From: Alistipes ihumii AP11
GTDB taxonomy: Bacteria; Bacteroidota; Bacteroidia; Bacteroidales; Rikenellaceae
Reading direction: 5' to 3'
Length of the DNA stretch: 64,000 nucleotides
Assembly: GCF_025144665.1 (NCBI RefSeq)
Contig: NZ_CP102294.1
Span: forward strand, 310,001 to 374,000
Under the pieces are notes generated by a model that was given only the letters and a program-made list of their open reading frames with translations, did no database searches and was not told where the DNA came from. Shown here in pieces: positions 1 to 9,711 of this stretch (position 1 is its first letter; every line of letters begins with the position of its first letter). A program made the translations under genes and the position numbers.

Positions 1-605
1 TCGGCGACGGTCACTCCCAGATAGTCCATTCGGTCGGGCTTGACCCAAATGCGCATCGCATAGGCGCCTCCGCCCATGACCTGGACGCTTCCCACACCGT
101 TGATCCGCGCCAGCCGGTCCTTGATATGCAGGATCGCGTAATTGCCCAAGAAGTTTTCGTCGTATCTGCCGTCCGAGTAGAGCGACAGTACCTGAATGAA
201 ACTGCTCATCGTTTTCTCGGTCGTGACTCCTTGCTTGATGACGACCTGCGGGAGCATGGGCGTGGCCGACGATACGCGGTTCTGCGTGAAGATCGTATTC
301 ATGTCGGGATCCGTGCCGACGGCGAACGACACCTGCAGCGACATGCTGCCGTTGTTCGAGTTGGTCGATTGCATGTAGATCATGTCGCTCACGCCGTTGA
401 CGCTTTCTTCGAGCGGCGTGGCGACGCTCTGTTCGATCGTCAGCGCGTCGGCTCCGAGATACTCGGCCGATACCTCGACCACGGGCGGGGTGATGTCCGG
501 ATACTGCTCGATCGGCATGTTCCGTATGGCGATCAGTCCGAGCACGACGATCATAATGGCTATGACCATTGCGAAGATCGGACGTCTGACGAAGATATTT
601 CCCAT
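1..605 (-). CDS. RND (HAE1/AcrB-type) efflux pump, N-terminal part only
   Basis: Inner-membrane proton-driven drug pump subunit, cut by the window edge: only about the first 201 residues are visible. The start MGNIFVRRPIFA is the standard AcrB-family opening, followed by one membrane helix and IEQYPDITPPVV, which begins the first porter (PN1) domain. Asn-rich and Met-rich stretches typical of that domain follow. The start codon lies 5 bases after the stop of the adaptor gene, so the two are co-transcribed and form a tripartite efflux system with an outer-membrane channel outside the window. Substrate cannot be told from this fragment. Confidence 0.93.
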   Translation of the reverse strand, partial: MGNIFVRRPIFAMVIAIMIVVLGLIAIRNMPIEQYPDITPPVVEVSAEYLGADALTIEQSVATPLEESVNGVSDMIYMQSTNSNNGSMSLQVSFAVGTDPDMNTIFTQNRVSSATPMLPQVVIKQGVTTEKTMSSFIQVLSLYSDGRYDENFLGNYAILHIKDRLARINGVGSVQVMGGGAYAMRIWVKPDRMDYLGVTVA

Positions 606-610
606 ATTTT

Positions 611-1729
611 TCAATGCTTTACGGTTGAATCGGCCGTCGGATCCGGCTCGACGACAGCCCCTTCGCGCAGTTTATGGAATCCGGAGGTGACGATCCGTTC
701 GCCGGCGTTCACTCCGGAAGTGACGATCCGTCGGTCGCCGTACGTCCCTCCGAGCGTGACGATCCGCTGCCGTGCGCGGTTGTCTTTGTCGAGCACGTAG
801 ACGCTATATACGTTCTGCGTCTGGACGACGGCCGTCTGTGGAATCAGGAGCGCTCCGTAAACCGTGTCGGCCACGACCTCGATCCGGGCGAACTGTCCCG
901 GCCGGAGCAGCGTGTCGGGATTGGGAAACGTGACCTGCGCATCCAGCGATCCGGTTTGTTGTTGGACGGCCCGGCCGATGAAGTCGAAACGGCCTTTCTG
1001 CGGATAGACGACATTGCCTGCGATACGTAGCGTAATATCGTACATCCGGGTTCTGTCCCGGCTGAGCATGTCGTAATAGGTCTGTTCCGGTATGTAAAAG
1101 AGAACGCGTATGGAATCGACCTGCGAGACAGTGTTCAGAACGGTGTACTGAGACCCTTCGCCCACATAGTCTCCCACGCGGGCCAGCGTTCGGCCGATAA
1201 TGCCGTTGAGCGGAGAGGAGATGCGCGTATAGCCCTGCTCTATGCGTGTGTAGTCGAGCGAGGCTTGGGCTGCGTTGAGCGAGGCGCGGGCGGCCGAGAG
1301 GCGAGCTACGGCCTGGTCCAGATCGCTTTTGCTGGCGGCGCTGGTCTCTGCCAGCGGTTTGACCCGGTCGTAGTTCTGTCTGGCGGCGATCATTTCCGCT
1401 TCGGCTTGCCGGACTGCGGCCGTGCTGCGGGCCGTTTGCGCTTCGTAAGGCTGCGGCTCGATCACGTACAGCAACTCGCCCTTGCGGACGAACGAGCCTT
1501 CCTTGAAATGGATGCTGCGGAGGAAGCCGCTGACCCGCGCTTGAATCGAAATGTCGTTGCGTCCGTAAGTCTGCCCCACGAAACTCATCGTAACCGGGAC
1601 GTCCCCGGCGATGACTTCGGCGACCGGCAAGCGGAGCGGAGGAGAAGATACGCTTTTTTCTTGACGGCATCCCCAGATCATGACAGCGGAGATAATCGGA
1701 AATAAGAAAATGGTACGGACATTTTTCAT
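611..1729 (-). CDS. RND efflux periplasmic adaptor (membrane fusion protein)
   Basis: A 372-residue AcrA/MexA-type adaptor that bridges the inner-membrane pump and the outer-membrane channel. The N-terminus has a short hydrophobic stretch ending in a lipobox-like ISAVMIWGC, so it is probably a lipoprotein anchored in the inner membrane. Then come the lipoyl/barrel-sandwich motif (RVSGFLRSIHFKEGSFVRKG, about residues 66-85), an alpha-helical hairpin rich in Ala and Gln (about 95-160), the return lipoyl half (SPLNGIIGRTLARVGDYV) and a beta-barrel plus membrane-proximal domain. It is the first gene of the unit and is followed at once by the pump gene. No clear promoter was found; AAAAGATA at 1842-1849 (minus-strand TATCTTTT) is a weak -7 candidate. 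Confidence 0.93.
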   Translation of the reverse strand: MKNVRTIFLFPIISAVMIWGCRQEKSVSSPPLRLPVAEVIAGDVPVTMSFVGQTYGRNDISIQARVSGFLRSIHFKEGSFVRKGELLYVIEPQPYEAQTARSTAAVRQAEAEMIAARQNYDRVKPLAETSAASKSDLDQAVARLSAARASLNAAQASLDYTRIEQGYTRISSPLNGIIGRTLARVGDYVGEGSQYTVLNTVSQVDSIRVLFYIPEQTYYDMLSRDRTRMYDITLRIAGNVVYPQKGRFDFIGRAVQQQTGSLDAQVTFPNPDTLLRPGQFARIEVVADTVYGALLIPQTAVVQTQNVYSVYVLDKDNRARQRIVTLGGTYGDRRIVTSGVNAGERIVTSGFHKLREGAVVEPDPTADSTVKH

Positions 1730-2650
1730 GGAATCGAATTTTGTTCTGCCGATTCGTCAAAAAACATACCGTTCGGCGAGTCGAAATGCCGATTTCGAGG
1801 CTTCTTCCCCCGATTTTTAGCCTGTGCACGATTTTCTAAAAAAAAGATATCGTCTGAAAAAATAGAGGAAAAACGGAGGATAAATCTTGATGTATTCTGT
1901 TTGGAAAGGATTTGCATTTCAGTATTAACCGATTGATTTTGAACTCAAAGTACGTATGCCAATGATCCGCTGTTTGTAGAAAATATTCTCTTATTGTTTC
2001 TATTTTGGTTATATTACAAAATTGAGGATATGCGGTTTGCTGTTTCAAATTGTAATCTGTGTTTGTCTTTGTCTTTGTTCACAGTGTTACTACGAGTATG
2101 CTTTCGTCAATATGCATATGTTGATATAAGAAGACCGTATTTGATCCGATATGTAAAATTGAGGCATATGTGTTTCTCGAAGTGCGGTTGCTATTTTTTC
2201 TCGGGCAGAATCTCCGGCGGAAACTTGACGGTTGAGAGAAAAATCCCGTGCAATTCAGGGCGGAGAAATGGAAAATAGTCATGATAAAGATGTTGGTGAT
2301 ATCGGAGTTTTGGCAACGGCAGTCTATGTGCGTTCGGCTGTAACAATATTGTTCCTTCCCGATCAATGCGTGTGGGTCGAGGCGCGTTTTCCGATGTTCC
2401 GCATGCAATCGGTTCCTTCCCCGAGCATTTCCCGGAAAGCGCCGGGGTATTTCCCCGTTGTTGTTCGTAGCCGAAAAGAATGACATAACGAAATAACGGT
2501 AAAGTGAAATGCTCATAACGGTCTGCCGGCCGTTTTGCGAGGGGAGGGGAGGTAGCCCGTGCTCCGTTCGGTTCGTCCGAATATGGGGAGAACAGAACGT
2601 TTTACTGGGTTGAGAAAGTTTGATCGGCTTTTTAAAATTTGAAATTTTGT
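1730..2650. other. Intergenic stretch without a recognisable gene
   Basis: About 920 bases separate the divergent efflux adaptor and the lipoprotein gene. Base composition drops to AT-rich for much of 1830-2300. The open frames here (for example 2079-2516 on the minus strand and 2232-2483 on the plus strand) give low-complexity or unfamiliar proteins with no domain signal, no upstream promoter box and poor codon use, so none is called. A short GC hairpin CGGGG-TATTT-CCCCG sits near 2450. A run of TTTGTC repeats lies at about 2060-2080. Confidence 0.5.
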
Positions 2651-2658
2651 TATATTTG
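2651..2658 (+). promoter_or_regulatory. Bacteroidota -7 promoter box for the lipoprotein gene
   Basis: TATATTTG matches the TAnnTTTG consensus exactly. It lies 34 bases before the chosen ATG at 2692, so the upstream ATG at 2620 would not be transcribed. No good -33 TTTG is seen at the usual 17-23 base spacing. Confidence 0.6.
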
Positions 2659-2691
2659 TATTATCTTACTATTCATCAAATTTATGACGTT

Positions 2692-4179
2692 ATGAAAAAG
2701 TTTATCTATGGGGCATTGCTGATCGGCTGCGCGCTTTTTTCAGTATCATGCGACGACGATGAGAAAGGACCTGCTTTGCCTGTCGAAGTGGCTTATCAGA
2801 ATGCTTCCGGCAGTTATCTGGAAGGTACGGAGCAGATGGCTCTGTTTCGCATAAGCCTTAGCTCTGCCTCTTCGGCGAGTTATGAGCCGCTGGTCATTAC
2901 GCTTGCGACCGGAGCGGTCAGTGATGTGAACGATCTGACGATCGCTGCAGGGACTTATTCCGTAGTTCAGTCATCGACATTGACGGCGGGCCAAATAGCC
3001 CAGGGTGCAAAAGCAGGGGATACGCCCAGCGGTTCCTATTTCGGAAGCGGTTCGGCCGCTCTGTTGATCAGCACCGGTCAACTGACTGTCGTGCGCTCGG
3101 GTTCGAGCTATACGCTTTTAGGCTCTTTTACGCTTTCGGACGGCTCACAGGTGGAAGTGCGCTACAGCGGTGTTATCGAGATCGAGAATTTAGTGCCGAT
3201 TCCTCCGCAAACGATTTCCTATCAGAGTGCTGTGGGCAGTTATTACGGAACCGACAGCGAACTACAGATCGCATCCTATCAGATACGTTTTTCGACGAAA
3301 GGCGTGATGGATGAAAATCCTCCTGTCGAGTATCTGTATCTCATGCTGAGCGGTTCGCCCGTGACCGATTTGGCGTCGTTGGAGATCGAAGCGGGAACTT
3401 ATACCATGGCCGCTGACGGGGAATTCGTCGCAGGCAAGTTTTATCCCGGTGAAATTGACGGCGAGAATTTGAGCGGTTCGATCGTTATGAAACTGTCCGA
3501 TGCTCAGAATCAGGAAATTTCGCTTGTAACGGGCGGAGAGTTTACCGTCGAGGAAAAGGAGAACAAAATGTTCGACGTGAATGGCAGGTTGGAGCTTCAG
3601 GACGGTACGGAACTCGAGTTTTCATATTCGGGAGCGCTCGTCGTCGACAATCTTTCCTCGGAAGGCCGGCCGGCCGACGAGTTGGAACTTCCTCAGAGCG
3701 AGCTGGCCGAGGATGTGACGGTTACGCTTTTGCCTACCGAGGGATACCTGACTTTCTGGCCTTCGTTCTTCTATGAATATCCCGATTTCGATTACGTATA
3801 TATCCAGCTTTATAGCGATAATAACTACATGAATTGCATCGATCTCGGCCTTATCGTCGACAAAACGAAGTCTGACGGAGAGACACTGCCGGTAGGGAAG
3901 TATCCCATGATGAACCGTTATCCGAGCGAATTTGCTTCGCTGAGCAAAGCATCAGTCGCCGCATTTGCCATCAAGACCGATACGAATCCGATGATCCGCT
4001 ACGGTTGCTGGTACGTGACCAATTATGCGACCAATAATCCTCTGGTGGACGGAGAGGTGGAAGTTCTTTCTTTCGATGCCGAAACGAATGCGATTCATTT
4101 GCGTTTCGAGTTGAAAGATAATGCCGAAACGCCTCATACTGTTTCGGGTGAGTTCGAAGGGACGCTGTCTCAAATATAG
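2692..4179 (+). CDS. Exported lipoprotein with internal beta-rich repeats
   Basis: A 495-residue protein with a lipoprotein signal (MKKFIYGALLIGCALFSVSC) followed by CDDDEKG, an acidic stretch after the cysteine as in surface-export signals of Bacteroidota lipoproteins. The body holds at least two full copies and one divergent copy of a module of roughly 150 residues: a SGSYLEGT / VGSYYGTD opening, a xxAGTYxx turn (AAGTYSV, EAGTYTM, VGKYPM) and a closing strand (QVEVRYSGVIEIENL, ELEFSYSGALVVDNL). No catalytic motif is seen. It could be an adhesin, glycan-binding or structural surface protein. The start follows from the -7 box and the signal peptide; a perfect terminator follows. Confidence 0.85.
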   Translation: MKKFIYGALLIGCALFSVSCDDDEKGPALPVEVAYQNASGSYLEGTEQMALFRISLSSASSASYEPLVITLATGAVSDVNDLTIAAGTYSVVQSSTLTAGQIAQGAKAGDTPSGSYFGSGSAALLISTGQLTVVRSGSSYTLLGSFTLSDGSQVEVRYSGVIEIENLVPIPPQTISYQSAVGSYYGTDSELQIASYQIRFSTKGVMDENPPVEYLYLMLSGSPVTDLASLEIEAGTYTMAADGEFVAGKFYPGEIDGENLSGSIVMKLSDAQNQEISLVTGGEFTVEEKENKMFDVNGRLELQDGTELEFSYSGALVVDNLSSEGRPADELELPQSELAEDVTVTLLPTEGYLTFWPSFFYEYPDFDYVYIQLYSDNNYMNCIDLGLIVDKTKSDGETLPVGKYPMMNRYPSEFASLSKASVAAFAIKTDTNPMIRYGCWYVTNYATNNPLVDGEVEVLSFDAETNAIHLRFELKDNAETPHTVSGEFEGTLSQI

Positions 4180-4206
4180 GTCTGTATAAGGAGATATTTA
4201 GATTGG

Positions 4207-4235
4207 AAGGCCCCGACTGAAATCGGGGCCTTTTT
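4207..4235 (+). terminator. Intrinsic terminator of the repeat lipoprotein gene
   Basis: A perfect 8-bp stem GGCCCCGA / TCGGGGCC (4209-4216 and 4223-4230) with a 6-base loop is followed by TTTTT on the plus strand, 30 bases after the stop codon. The bases from 4236 to 4480 hold no supportable gene. Confidence 0.9.
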
Positions 4236-4480
4236 CTTGTCGAAACGGGGAAATGGCGCTTTGCGATCGGCTGAGTCTGAGCCGGAAAATGGTTTTCTCC
4301 TTTTAGCCGCGACCGGACAGTATTGTCCTGTCTGTGGTTCGCATTCACGACAGGAAGCGAGGCGACTCGTACCGATCCCGTCTGCGGAGGCGACGTATCG
4401 ATTGATTTTATCGTCAGTCGATATGTCGTTCCTAACGGCTATATGTGCATTTTACGTTCAATCGCATGAAGAAACATAAA

Positions 4481-4507
4481 GATGCCGGACTCGTACGGTC
4501 CGGCATC
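4481..4507 (-). terminator. Intrinsic terminator of the GH127 gene
   Basis: A perfect 10-bp stem GATGCCGGAC / GTCCGGCATC with a 7-base loop. Read on the minus strand it is followed by TTTATGTTTC, a fair U tract. It lies 64 bases past the stop of the minus-strand glycosidase gene and faces the terminator of the converging lipoprotein gene. Confidence 0.8.
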
Positions 4508-4570
4508 TCTATGACAAATAACGGTCTTGTCTCTACGAAAGCATTCTGCGGGAACTGAATACGAGAGCGT

Positions 4571-6463
4571 TTATCGTTCGTTGCCGTCGGGTTTCATCAG
4601 GTTAAGCGTCCGGCGGAGCCATACCCGGTAACGGATATTTCGGTTCCAAGTATTGCCTGCCGAGGCGAAATCGCACAGCATGATCTGGCGCGGCTCAGCC
4701 AGCTCGCCTTCGAGGTCGGTCCCCAAGATCATCGGGGCGGTGAACGCCATCCACATTTTCTCGGGTTTTTCCTCGACAGGCAGCAGCGTCACGAAACCGT
4801 CCGTTGCCTGAACGACGACTGTCTCATCGACGAAACCGTCCCCGAAACGCGTGTCCCGGGCCAATACGACCGGTCCGCGCTCGATCGCCTGAAATCCTCC
4901 CCGACGGATCAGCCGGCCGCGCATATCGAGCTTCACCCCGATTCGGTCGCCGGCTTCCCATCTCCGCTTGAGGCGGAGGTATTCGCCGGGAGTCGCGCCG
5001 TCCACGGACTGGCCGTTGACCGTGACCATCGAGACGGCGCTCCATGCCGGTATGCGCAGGGAAACGGTGAACTCGAAGCTTTTGCGCGGGTCGATCATGA
5101 TCTCGATATCGCCTTGTTCGGGATAGCTCGTCGCTTGTTCGAGCAGCACCTCGCCTCCGTCGAGTCTGACGGTCGACGACATGGGACCATACAGGTTAAC
5201 GAACAGTTCGTCGCCGTAGTCGGTTACGGCAGCCTCGGGCAGCAAAGCGAAAGCGCGGGGCCCGTTCATATTGCAGCAGTTGACGTGCATGCCGCACTGC
5301 TCTTCGCCGGCCGACCGCGCGCCTTCGAGCGGGCTGTACTTGGCTATTTGCGAGGCGTCCTCCTTCATCGAGGCGGCCAGCGCGTTGTAGGCGCTTCGCT
5401 CGATCTGGTCGGCATAAAGCGGATTGCGGGTCAGTCGGAGCAGATCGTAGCACAGTTTCATCCATGTCATCGTGACGCAGGTCTCCATCGTATGATAGGC
5501 CGGTTCCGTCTGGAGAGCCTTTCCCTTGTAAAAGCATTCGAACGAACTCCCCGATCCGGCAATGTTGATCTCGTCGGCGATGATGCTCGTCACGGTCGCC
5601 TCGACCGCTTTCAGATAGCGGGGATCGTTCGTAACCTTATACAGTTCGAGCAGTCCGTCGTAGCACGACATCATCTCGTAGGCTTTCTGTCCGTTCTCCC
5701 AAACGAACCATCCCCGAGACGGATCGTCGAGCGGGAAGCGTTCCGACACGGGAACGCCGTCGAGCGCCTTGGCTATCAGTTGCGGTCCGTCGGCCGATTC
5801 CATACGATCGACGATATACCGCGCGAAGTCGAGATACTTTTCGTCCAGCGTGCGGTTGTACAACAGCATGATCGGTTCCAGAATCGAGCACGACGACATG
5901 CCCCGGTAAATGCCTGTCCGCTCGATTTGCCTGACGGCCGGAATTTGCGTCAGCAGATGATCGGCCAGACGTACCGCCCCGTCGAGCGCTTTCTTGTCGC
6001 CCGTCAGGTCGTAGTAGGCGAGCAGACCGAGCATGGTGTACTTGCGGCCCCACACGTCCCAGTTGGTCAGTTGGGCCTCCGGCGCGTAGTTGCCGATGTA
6101 TCCGTCGGGTTGCTGGGCGGCGAGCAGCGATTCGACTCCGCCCTCTATTTTGCGCAACAGCTCGGGATCTTTGTTGTAACGGTAGGATGCGATGGCTCCG
6201 AGAGTCCATTTACCCCAGAATTCGGACTGCCACAGGCTGGTTTCCGTTTGCCGGCGCATCGGAGCGACCAGCAGATCGGGGTCTTCGCTGCATACGCGGA
6301 CCCGGATACAAGCGTCGATCCGATCGCCCAGATAGCCGTCCATATGCGTTTGTACCCGCGAAACGGGAATTTTCGGTTTTTTCTTCGCGGATTTCGGGGC
6401 GGCCGTCGATCCGGCGATAACAAGACAGCAAAGGATCGCGGCGGTCAGCAGTTGTTTTTTCAT
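4571..6463 (-). CDS. GH127-family glycoside hydrolase (beta-L-arabinofuranosidase-like)
   Basis: A 630-residue exported protein (signal peptide MKKQLLTAAILCCLVIAGSTAA) of the GH127/DUF1680 family, which removes beta-L-arabinofuranosyl or related sugars from plant glycans and glycoproteins. The (alpha/alpha)6 barrel is recognisable (QPDGYIGNY, WDVWGRKYTMLGLL). The family's zinc-thiolate centre is present: Glu327 and Cys329 in METC, and Cys396-Cys397 in VNCCN, where the first cysteine of the pair is the nucleophile in the characterised HypBA1. Glu309 in SFECF is the candidate acid/base. The start at 6463 is preferred over an upstream in-frame ATG at 6592 because it opens the signal peptide and sits 36 bases after a -7 box. 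It stands alone, with no SusC/D pair near. Confidence 0.88.
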   Translation of the reverse strand: MKKQLLTAAILCCLVIAGSTAAPKSAKKKPKIPVSRVQTHMDGYLGDRIDACIRVRVCSEDPDLLVAPMRRQTETSLWQSEFWGKWTLGAIASYRYNKDPELLRKIEGGVESLLAAQQPDGYIGNYAPEAQLTNWDVWGRKYTMLGLLAYYDLTGDKKALDGAVRLADHLLTQIPAVRQIERTGIYRGMSSCSILEPIMLLYNRTLDEKYLDFARYIVDRMESADGPQLIAKALDGVPVSERFPLDDPSRGWFVWENGQKAYEMMSCYDGLLELYKVTNDPRYLKAVEATVTSIIADEINIAGSGSSFECFYKGKALQTEPAYHTMETCVTMTWMKLCYDLLRLTRNPLYADQIERSAYNALAASMKEDASQIAKYSPLEGARSAGEEQCGMHVNCCNMNGPRAFALLPEAAVTDYGDELFVNLYGPMSSTVRLDGGEVLLEQATSYPEQGDIEIMIDPRKSFEFTVSLRIPAWSAVSMVTVNGQSVDGATPGEYLRLKRRWEAGDRIGVKLDMRGRLIRRGGFQAIERGPVVLARDTRFGDGFVDETVVVQATDGFVTLLPVEEKPEKMWMAFTAPMILGTDLEGELAEPRQIMLCDFASAGNTWNRNIRYRVWLRRTLNLMKPDGNER

Positions 6464-6498
6464 GATCGTTCGGGTTGTGAAATGTTTGATTCGAACGA

Positions 6499-6506
6499 TA
6501 AAGATA
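6499..6506 (-). promoter_or_regulatory. Candidate -7 box for the GH127 gene
   Basis: Minus-strand TATCTTTA differs from TAnnTTTG only in the last base and lies 36 bases before the start codon at 6463. No convincing -33 element is visible. Confidence 0.4.
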
Positions 6507-6544
6507 GTGAAAAAATCGATGTAAGCCGTTTCGGCAGGACAACT

Positions 6545-6582
6545 CCCAAACAGGCCGCAGTTTTCGCTGCGGCCTGTTTGGG
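6545..6582 (-). terminator. Perfect 16-bp hairpin after the ABC efflux operon
   Basis: CCCAAACAGGCCGCAG (6545-6560) pairs perfectly with CTGCGGCCTGTTTGGG (6567-6582) around a TTTTCG loop, 22 bases past the stop of the ABC ATPase gene. The strong stem suggests transcription termination of the long minus-strand operon, but there is no clear U tract after it, so it may act with a factor or protect the 3' end. Confidence 0.6.
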
Positions 6583-6603
6583 AAAAATCCACCGGCGGAG
6601 AGC

Positions 6604-7284
6604 TTACATGAAAGCCTTCACGTCGGTAACGAGTTCGCCGTCGAATAGGTTCAGCACTCGGTGGGCGAACGTCGAATCGTGCTGGGAGTGAGTCACCATG
6701 ACGATCGTCGTACCTTCTTTATTCAGCTCGGTCAGCAGAGCCATGACCTCTTTGCCGTTTTTCGAGTCCAGATTACCGGTCGGCTCGTCGGCCAGAATCA
6801 GTTTCGGGTTCGATACGACGGCCCGGGCGATGGCGACTCGCTGCTGTTGGCCTCCCGACAGTTGCTGAGGAAAATGGCGCGCACGGTGACTGATGTTCAT
6901 TCGGTTCAAAATGGCATTGACCATTTTTTTTCTTTCGGCAGCCTTGACTCTCAGGTAGATCAGCGGAAGTTCCACGTTTTCGTAGACGTTCAGTTCGTCG
7001 ATCAGGTTGAAGCTCTGAAACACGAAACCGATCTTTCCCTTGCGGTAGAGCGTCCGGTCGCGCTCCTTCAGCGTACCGACTTCCTTGCCGAGCAGGAAAT
7101 ACTTGCCCGAAGTCGGATTGTCCAGCAGGCCCAGAATATTCAACAGAGTAGATTTGCCGCAGCCCGAGGGACCCATGACAGCGACGAACTCGCCTTGTTG
7201 CACCTCGAACGACACTTTGTTCAGCGCGATCGTTTCGATCTCTTCCGTACGGAAACTTTTGCTCAGTTCTTCGACTTTTAACAT
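6604..7284 (-). CDS. ABC transporter ATPase of MacB/LolD type
   Basis: A 226-residue cytoplasmic ATPase that powers the FtsX-type permeases encoded just upstream. Walker A is GPSGCGKST (38-46), the signature is LSGGQQQR (142-149) and Walker B is [12 protein letters not shown] (162-173), the exact form used by the MacB/LolD/FtsE group. It is the last gene of a minus-strand operon running from the TolC-like gene at 17201. It is the only ATPase for three permeases, so it probably pairs with each of them or with a mixed dimer. Confidence 0.95.
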   Translation of the reverse strand: MLKVEELSKSFRTEEIETIALNKVSFEVQQGEFVAVMGPSGCGKSTLLNILGLLDNPTSGKYFLLGKEVGTLKERDRTLYRKGKIGFVFQSFNLIDELNVYENVELPLIYLRVKAAERKKMVNAILNRMNISHRARHFPQQLSGGQQQRVAIARAVVSNPKLILADEPTGNLDSKNGKEVMALLTELNKEGTTIVMVTHSQHDSTFAHRVLNLFDGELVTDVKAFM

Positions 7285-7352
7285 GGTACGATTTTTTTGA
7301 GGTTAATTGAATATAATTTATTGGTGTAAACTATCGGATAGTTCTTTGCCCA

Positions 7353-9647
7353 TTATTTTTTCACCGAGTCGACCGGATTGGCGTTGGCGGCCCGGCAGCT
7401 CTGCCAGTAGACGGTCAGAAGCGCGATCGCGGCGGCAGTCAGTCCGGCGGCGGCGAACGTGAGCCAGCCGATAGCGATGCGTTCGGTGTAGGCGCTGAGC
7501 CACTCGCGCATGATATACCATGTGACAGGCACGGCCAATACGAATCCCACGGCGACCATTTTCATGAAACCCGCGATCAGCAGCCGCAGCACCTCGGCGT
7601 TCGTCGAGCCGTACACCTTCCGCATGGCGATTTCCTGCGAGCGTTGACGGATATAGTAGGTCGACATGGCCAGCAGTCCCAGCGCGGCGATCAGAATAGC
7701 GATCAGAGTCAGGTAACCGACGGCGTTGGCTGTTCTCAACTGGTTTTCATACCAGTCGCGTATCAGTTGATCGGTAAAGTGACACGAGAAAGGCCGTCCG
7801 TCCGTATGCTTTTCGATCGTTTGGCTGACCTGCTGGAACGTGAGCGCCGGATCGTTGGCCGTGCTGATGCGTACCAGAACGTTCATGCAATAATTGTCGT
7901 CGCCAACGACATACACCTTTGCGGGGCCTACCGGTTGGCTCAGGTCCCTGAAGCGGAAATCGCGCAGGACGCCGGCGATCGGGATGTGATTTTTGCTGAA
8001 CTCATCCGCATCGACGGTCAGTCCGTTCGCTCGGATCGCTTCTTCGTTCAGCCATGTCCCCTGGTCGGTTCGCGCGTCGTTGTCCCGGACGATCTCGAAT
8101 CCGCAGGTGCGAATGAACGCGGTATCGCCCATGAAAACCTGATAACTGATCGGATGGTCCGGGTCCGACGGATCCGTGTCGTTGTTACCGCCCGACGAAG
8201 GAGTGAAAGTCGCCAGCGACACGCTCTCCACTCCGCCGATTGTCATCAGATCGTTTCTCAGCGGAGCGTAGCTCGACATCAGATTGCCGGGAACGTCGGC
8301 CTGAATGAGCGCTTCGGTCCCGTAGCCCATATCGAAGCGGAGCATGAACCGGATTTGGCGGATCATCACGAGCGTGCAGCCGATCAGCGCGATCGTGATG
8401 AAATACTGGAACACGATCAGAATCTTGCTGTAAACCATTTTGGTTTTCTGCCGGAACGTTCCTTTCATCACTTCGATCGGCCGGTAGCTTGAGATCAGCG
8501 CGGCTGGAATGCTTCCGGAAACGATCCCCAGCAACAGGATGAACAGCAGACCGCCCGCCGCCGTGTACGGATCGATCGCTTCCCGGACGGAAACGTCCGT
8601 ACGGACCAGCCAGCCAAAGGCATTTTCCGCAGCCACAGAGAACAGCAAAGCCAGCAAGAACGAAAACAGACACAGCAGAATCGATTCGGCCACGATGCTC
8701 GAGTACAGTTGCCGTCGCGTTCCGCCCAGCATGCGCCGCATGGCCATCTCGCGGGCTCTGAAACCGGTTTGGGCCACCGACAGGTTGATATAGTTGATGA
8801 CGGCGAAAACGAGGATCAGCAGTCCGACGACCGCCAGAATCAGGACGAACTTCTTATTGCCTCCGTTCTGAAAATGGAAACCGTCGAAGAAAATATCCTT
8901 CATCGGCCGGAGTATCGCTTTTTCATCGTGCGAGAAAGCGTAGTCGCCGGTTTCCTTGATACATTGCCGGATCGGTTCGGTTTTGGCCGGCAAGTCGGCG
9001 TTCCGGCGTGCCATCAGGAACAATTCCCATGAATGGCAATCCATATAAGATTCTATGCACCAAAGGTTATCCGTATTGAAAATGCTTGTAATCAATTGCG
9101 GAGTGCGGAATATGCCGTACGGGAAGTCGGCGAATACGCCTGTGACGGTCAGTTGCCGGTCGTCGATGTCGAGCACCTTGCCCATCGGCGATTCTTCGCC
9201 GAAGAGCGTTTTGGCGAACTTGCTGTTGATGACGACGCCGTCCCGGGTCGCCAACACGTGACGGGGATCGCCTTGCTCCAGTTCGATCGTGAACATATGG
9301 AAGAACGACGAGTCGACGCAGTCGACCGCTACTTGCATATATTCCTCGCCGATACGTAACGTCTTGTTTTCGTAAGAGACGACGCAGTAACTTTCGATTT
9401 CCGGGAAACGATCCTGAAGCACTCGCCCTGCCGCATAAGCGCTGTAGGCGAAGTCTTGATGCTCGAACCGGTAGATCCGGTCGCCGTTGACGTGATGACG
9501 GTCGGCCGACAGTTCTTTGGCTACATAGGCCGCGATCAGAATCACGAACATCAGCGACACGGAGAATCCGAACACGTTGATCGCCGTATAGAGTCGGTGA
9601 CGGTTCAGAAAGCGCAGAAAAAACTTGAGATTGAATGTGTGTCTCAT
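7353..9647 (-). CDS. FtsX/MacB-like ABC permease (third of three)
   Basis: A 764-residue mechanotransmission-type permease. It has an N-terminal helix (LYTAINVFGFSVSLMFVILIAAYV), a periplasmic MacB-like domain, an FtsX helix group near residues 270-390, another helix after VYSKILIVFQYFITIALIGCTLVM, a second periplasmic part and a C-terminal FtsX group (YLTLIAILIAALGLLAMSTYYI through ITWYIMREWL). The conserved cytosolic loop RQRSQEIAMRKVYGST is the coupling segment to the ATPase. It is more divergent than the two upstream permeases, which resemble each other closely. It ends NPVDSVKK, matching the NPVRSIKTE and NPIKSIKTE ends of its paralogues. Confidence 0.92.
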   Translation of the reverse strand: MRHTFNLKFFLRFLNRHRLYTAINVFGFSVSLMFVILIAAYVAKELSADRHHVNGDRIYRFEHQDFAYSAYAAGRVLQDRFPEIESYCVVSYENKTLRIGEEYMQVAVDCVDSSFFHMFTIELEQGDPRHVLATRDGVVINSKFAKTLFGEESPMGKVLDIDDRQLTVTGVFADFPYGIFRTPQLITSIFNTDNLWCIESYMDCHSWELFLMARRNADLPAKTEPIRQCIKETGDYAFSHDEKAILRPMKDIFFDGFHFQNGGNKKFVLILAVVGLLILVFAVINYINLSVAQTGFRAREMAMRRMLGGTRRQLYSSIVAESILLCLFSFLLALLFSVAAENAFGWLVRTDVSVREAIDPYTAAGGLLFILLLGIVSGSIPAALISSYRPIEVMKGTFRQKTKMVYSKILIVFQYFITIALIGCTLVMIRQIRFMLRFDMGYGTEALIQADVPGNLMSSYAPLRNDLMTIGGVESVSLATFTPSSGGNNDTDPSDPDHPISYQVFMGDTAFIRTCGFEIVRDNDARTDQGTWLNEEAIRANGLTVDADEFSKNHIPIAGVLRDFRFRDLSQPVGPAKVYVVGDDNYCMNVLVRISTANDPALTFQQVSQTIEKHTDGRPFSCHFTDQLIRDWYENQLRTANAVGYLTLIAILIAALGLLAMSTYYIRQRSQEIAMRKVYGSTNAEVLRLLIAGFMKMVAVGFVLAVPVTWYIMREWLSAYTERIAIGWLTFAAAGLTAAAIALLTVYWQSCRAANANPVDSVKK

Positions 9648-9711
9648 AAGACAGAGAGTTATTCGGTTTTAGGTCGTTTGATCGTAGTTTTCATATCGGC
9701 AGGGTAGGCTG

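Noticed and set aside
2079-2516. A 145-residue minus-strand frame between the efflux and lipoprotein genes
   Set aside because: It has unfamiliar, Arg/His-rich composition, no promoter and no domain; probably non-coding.
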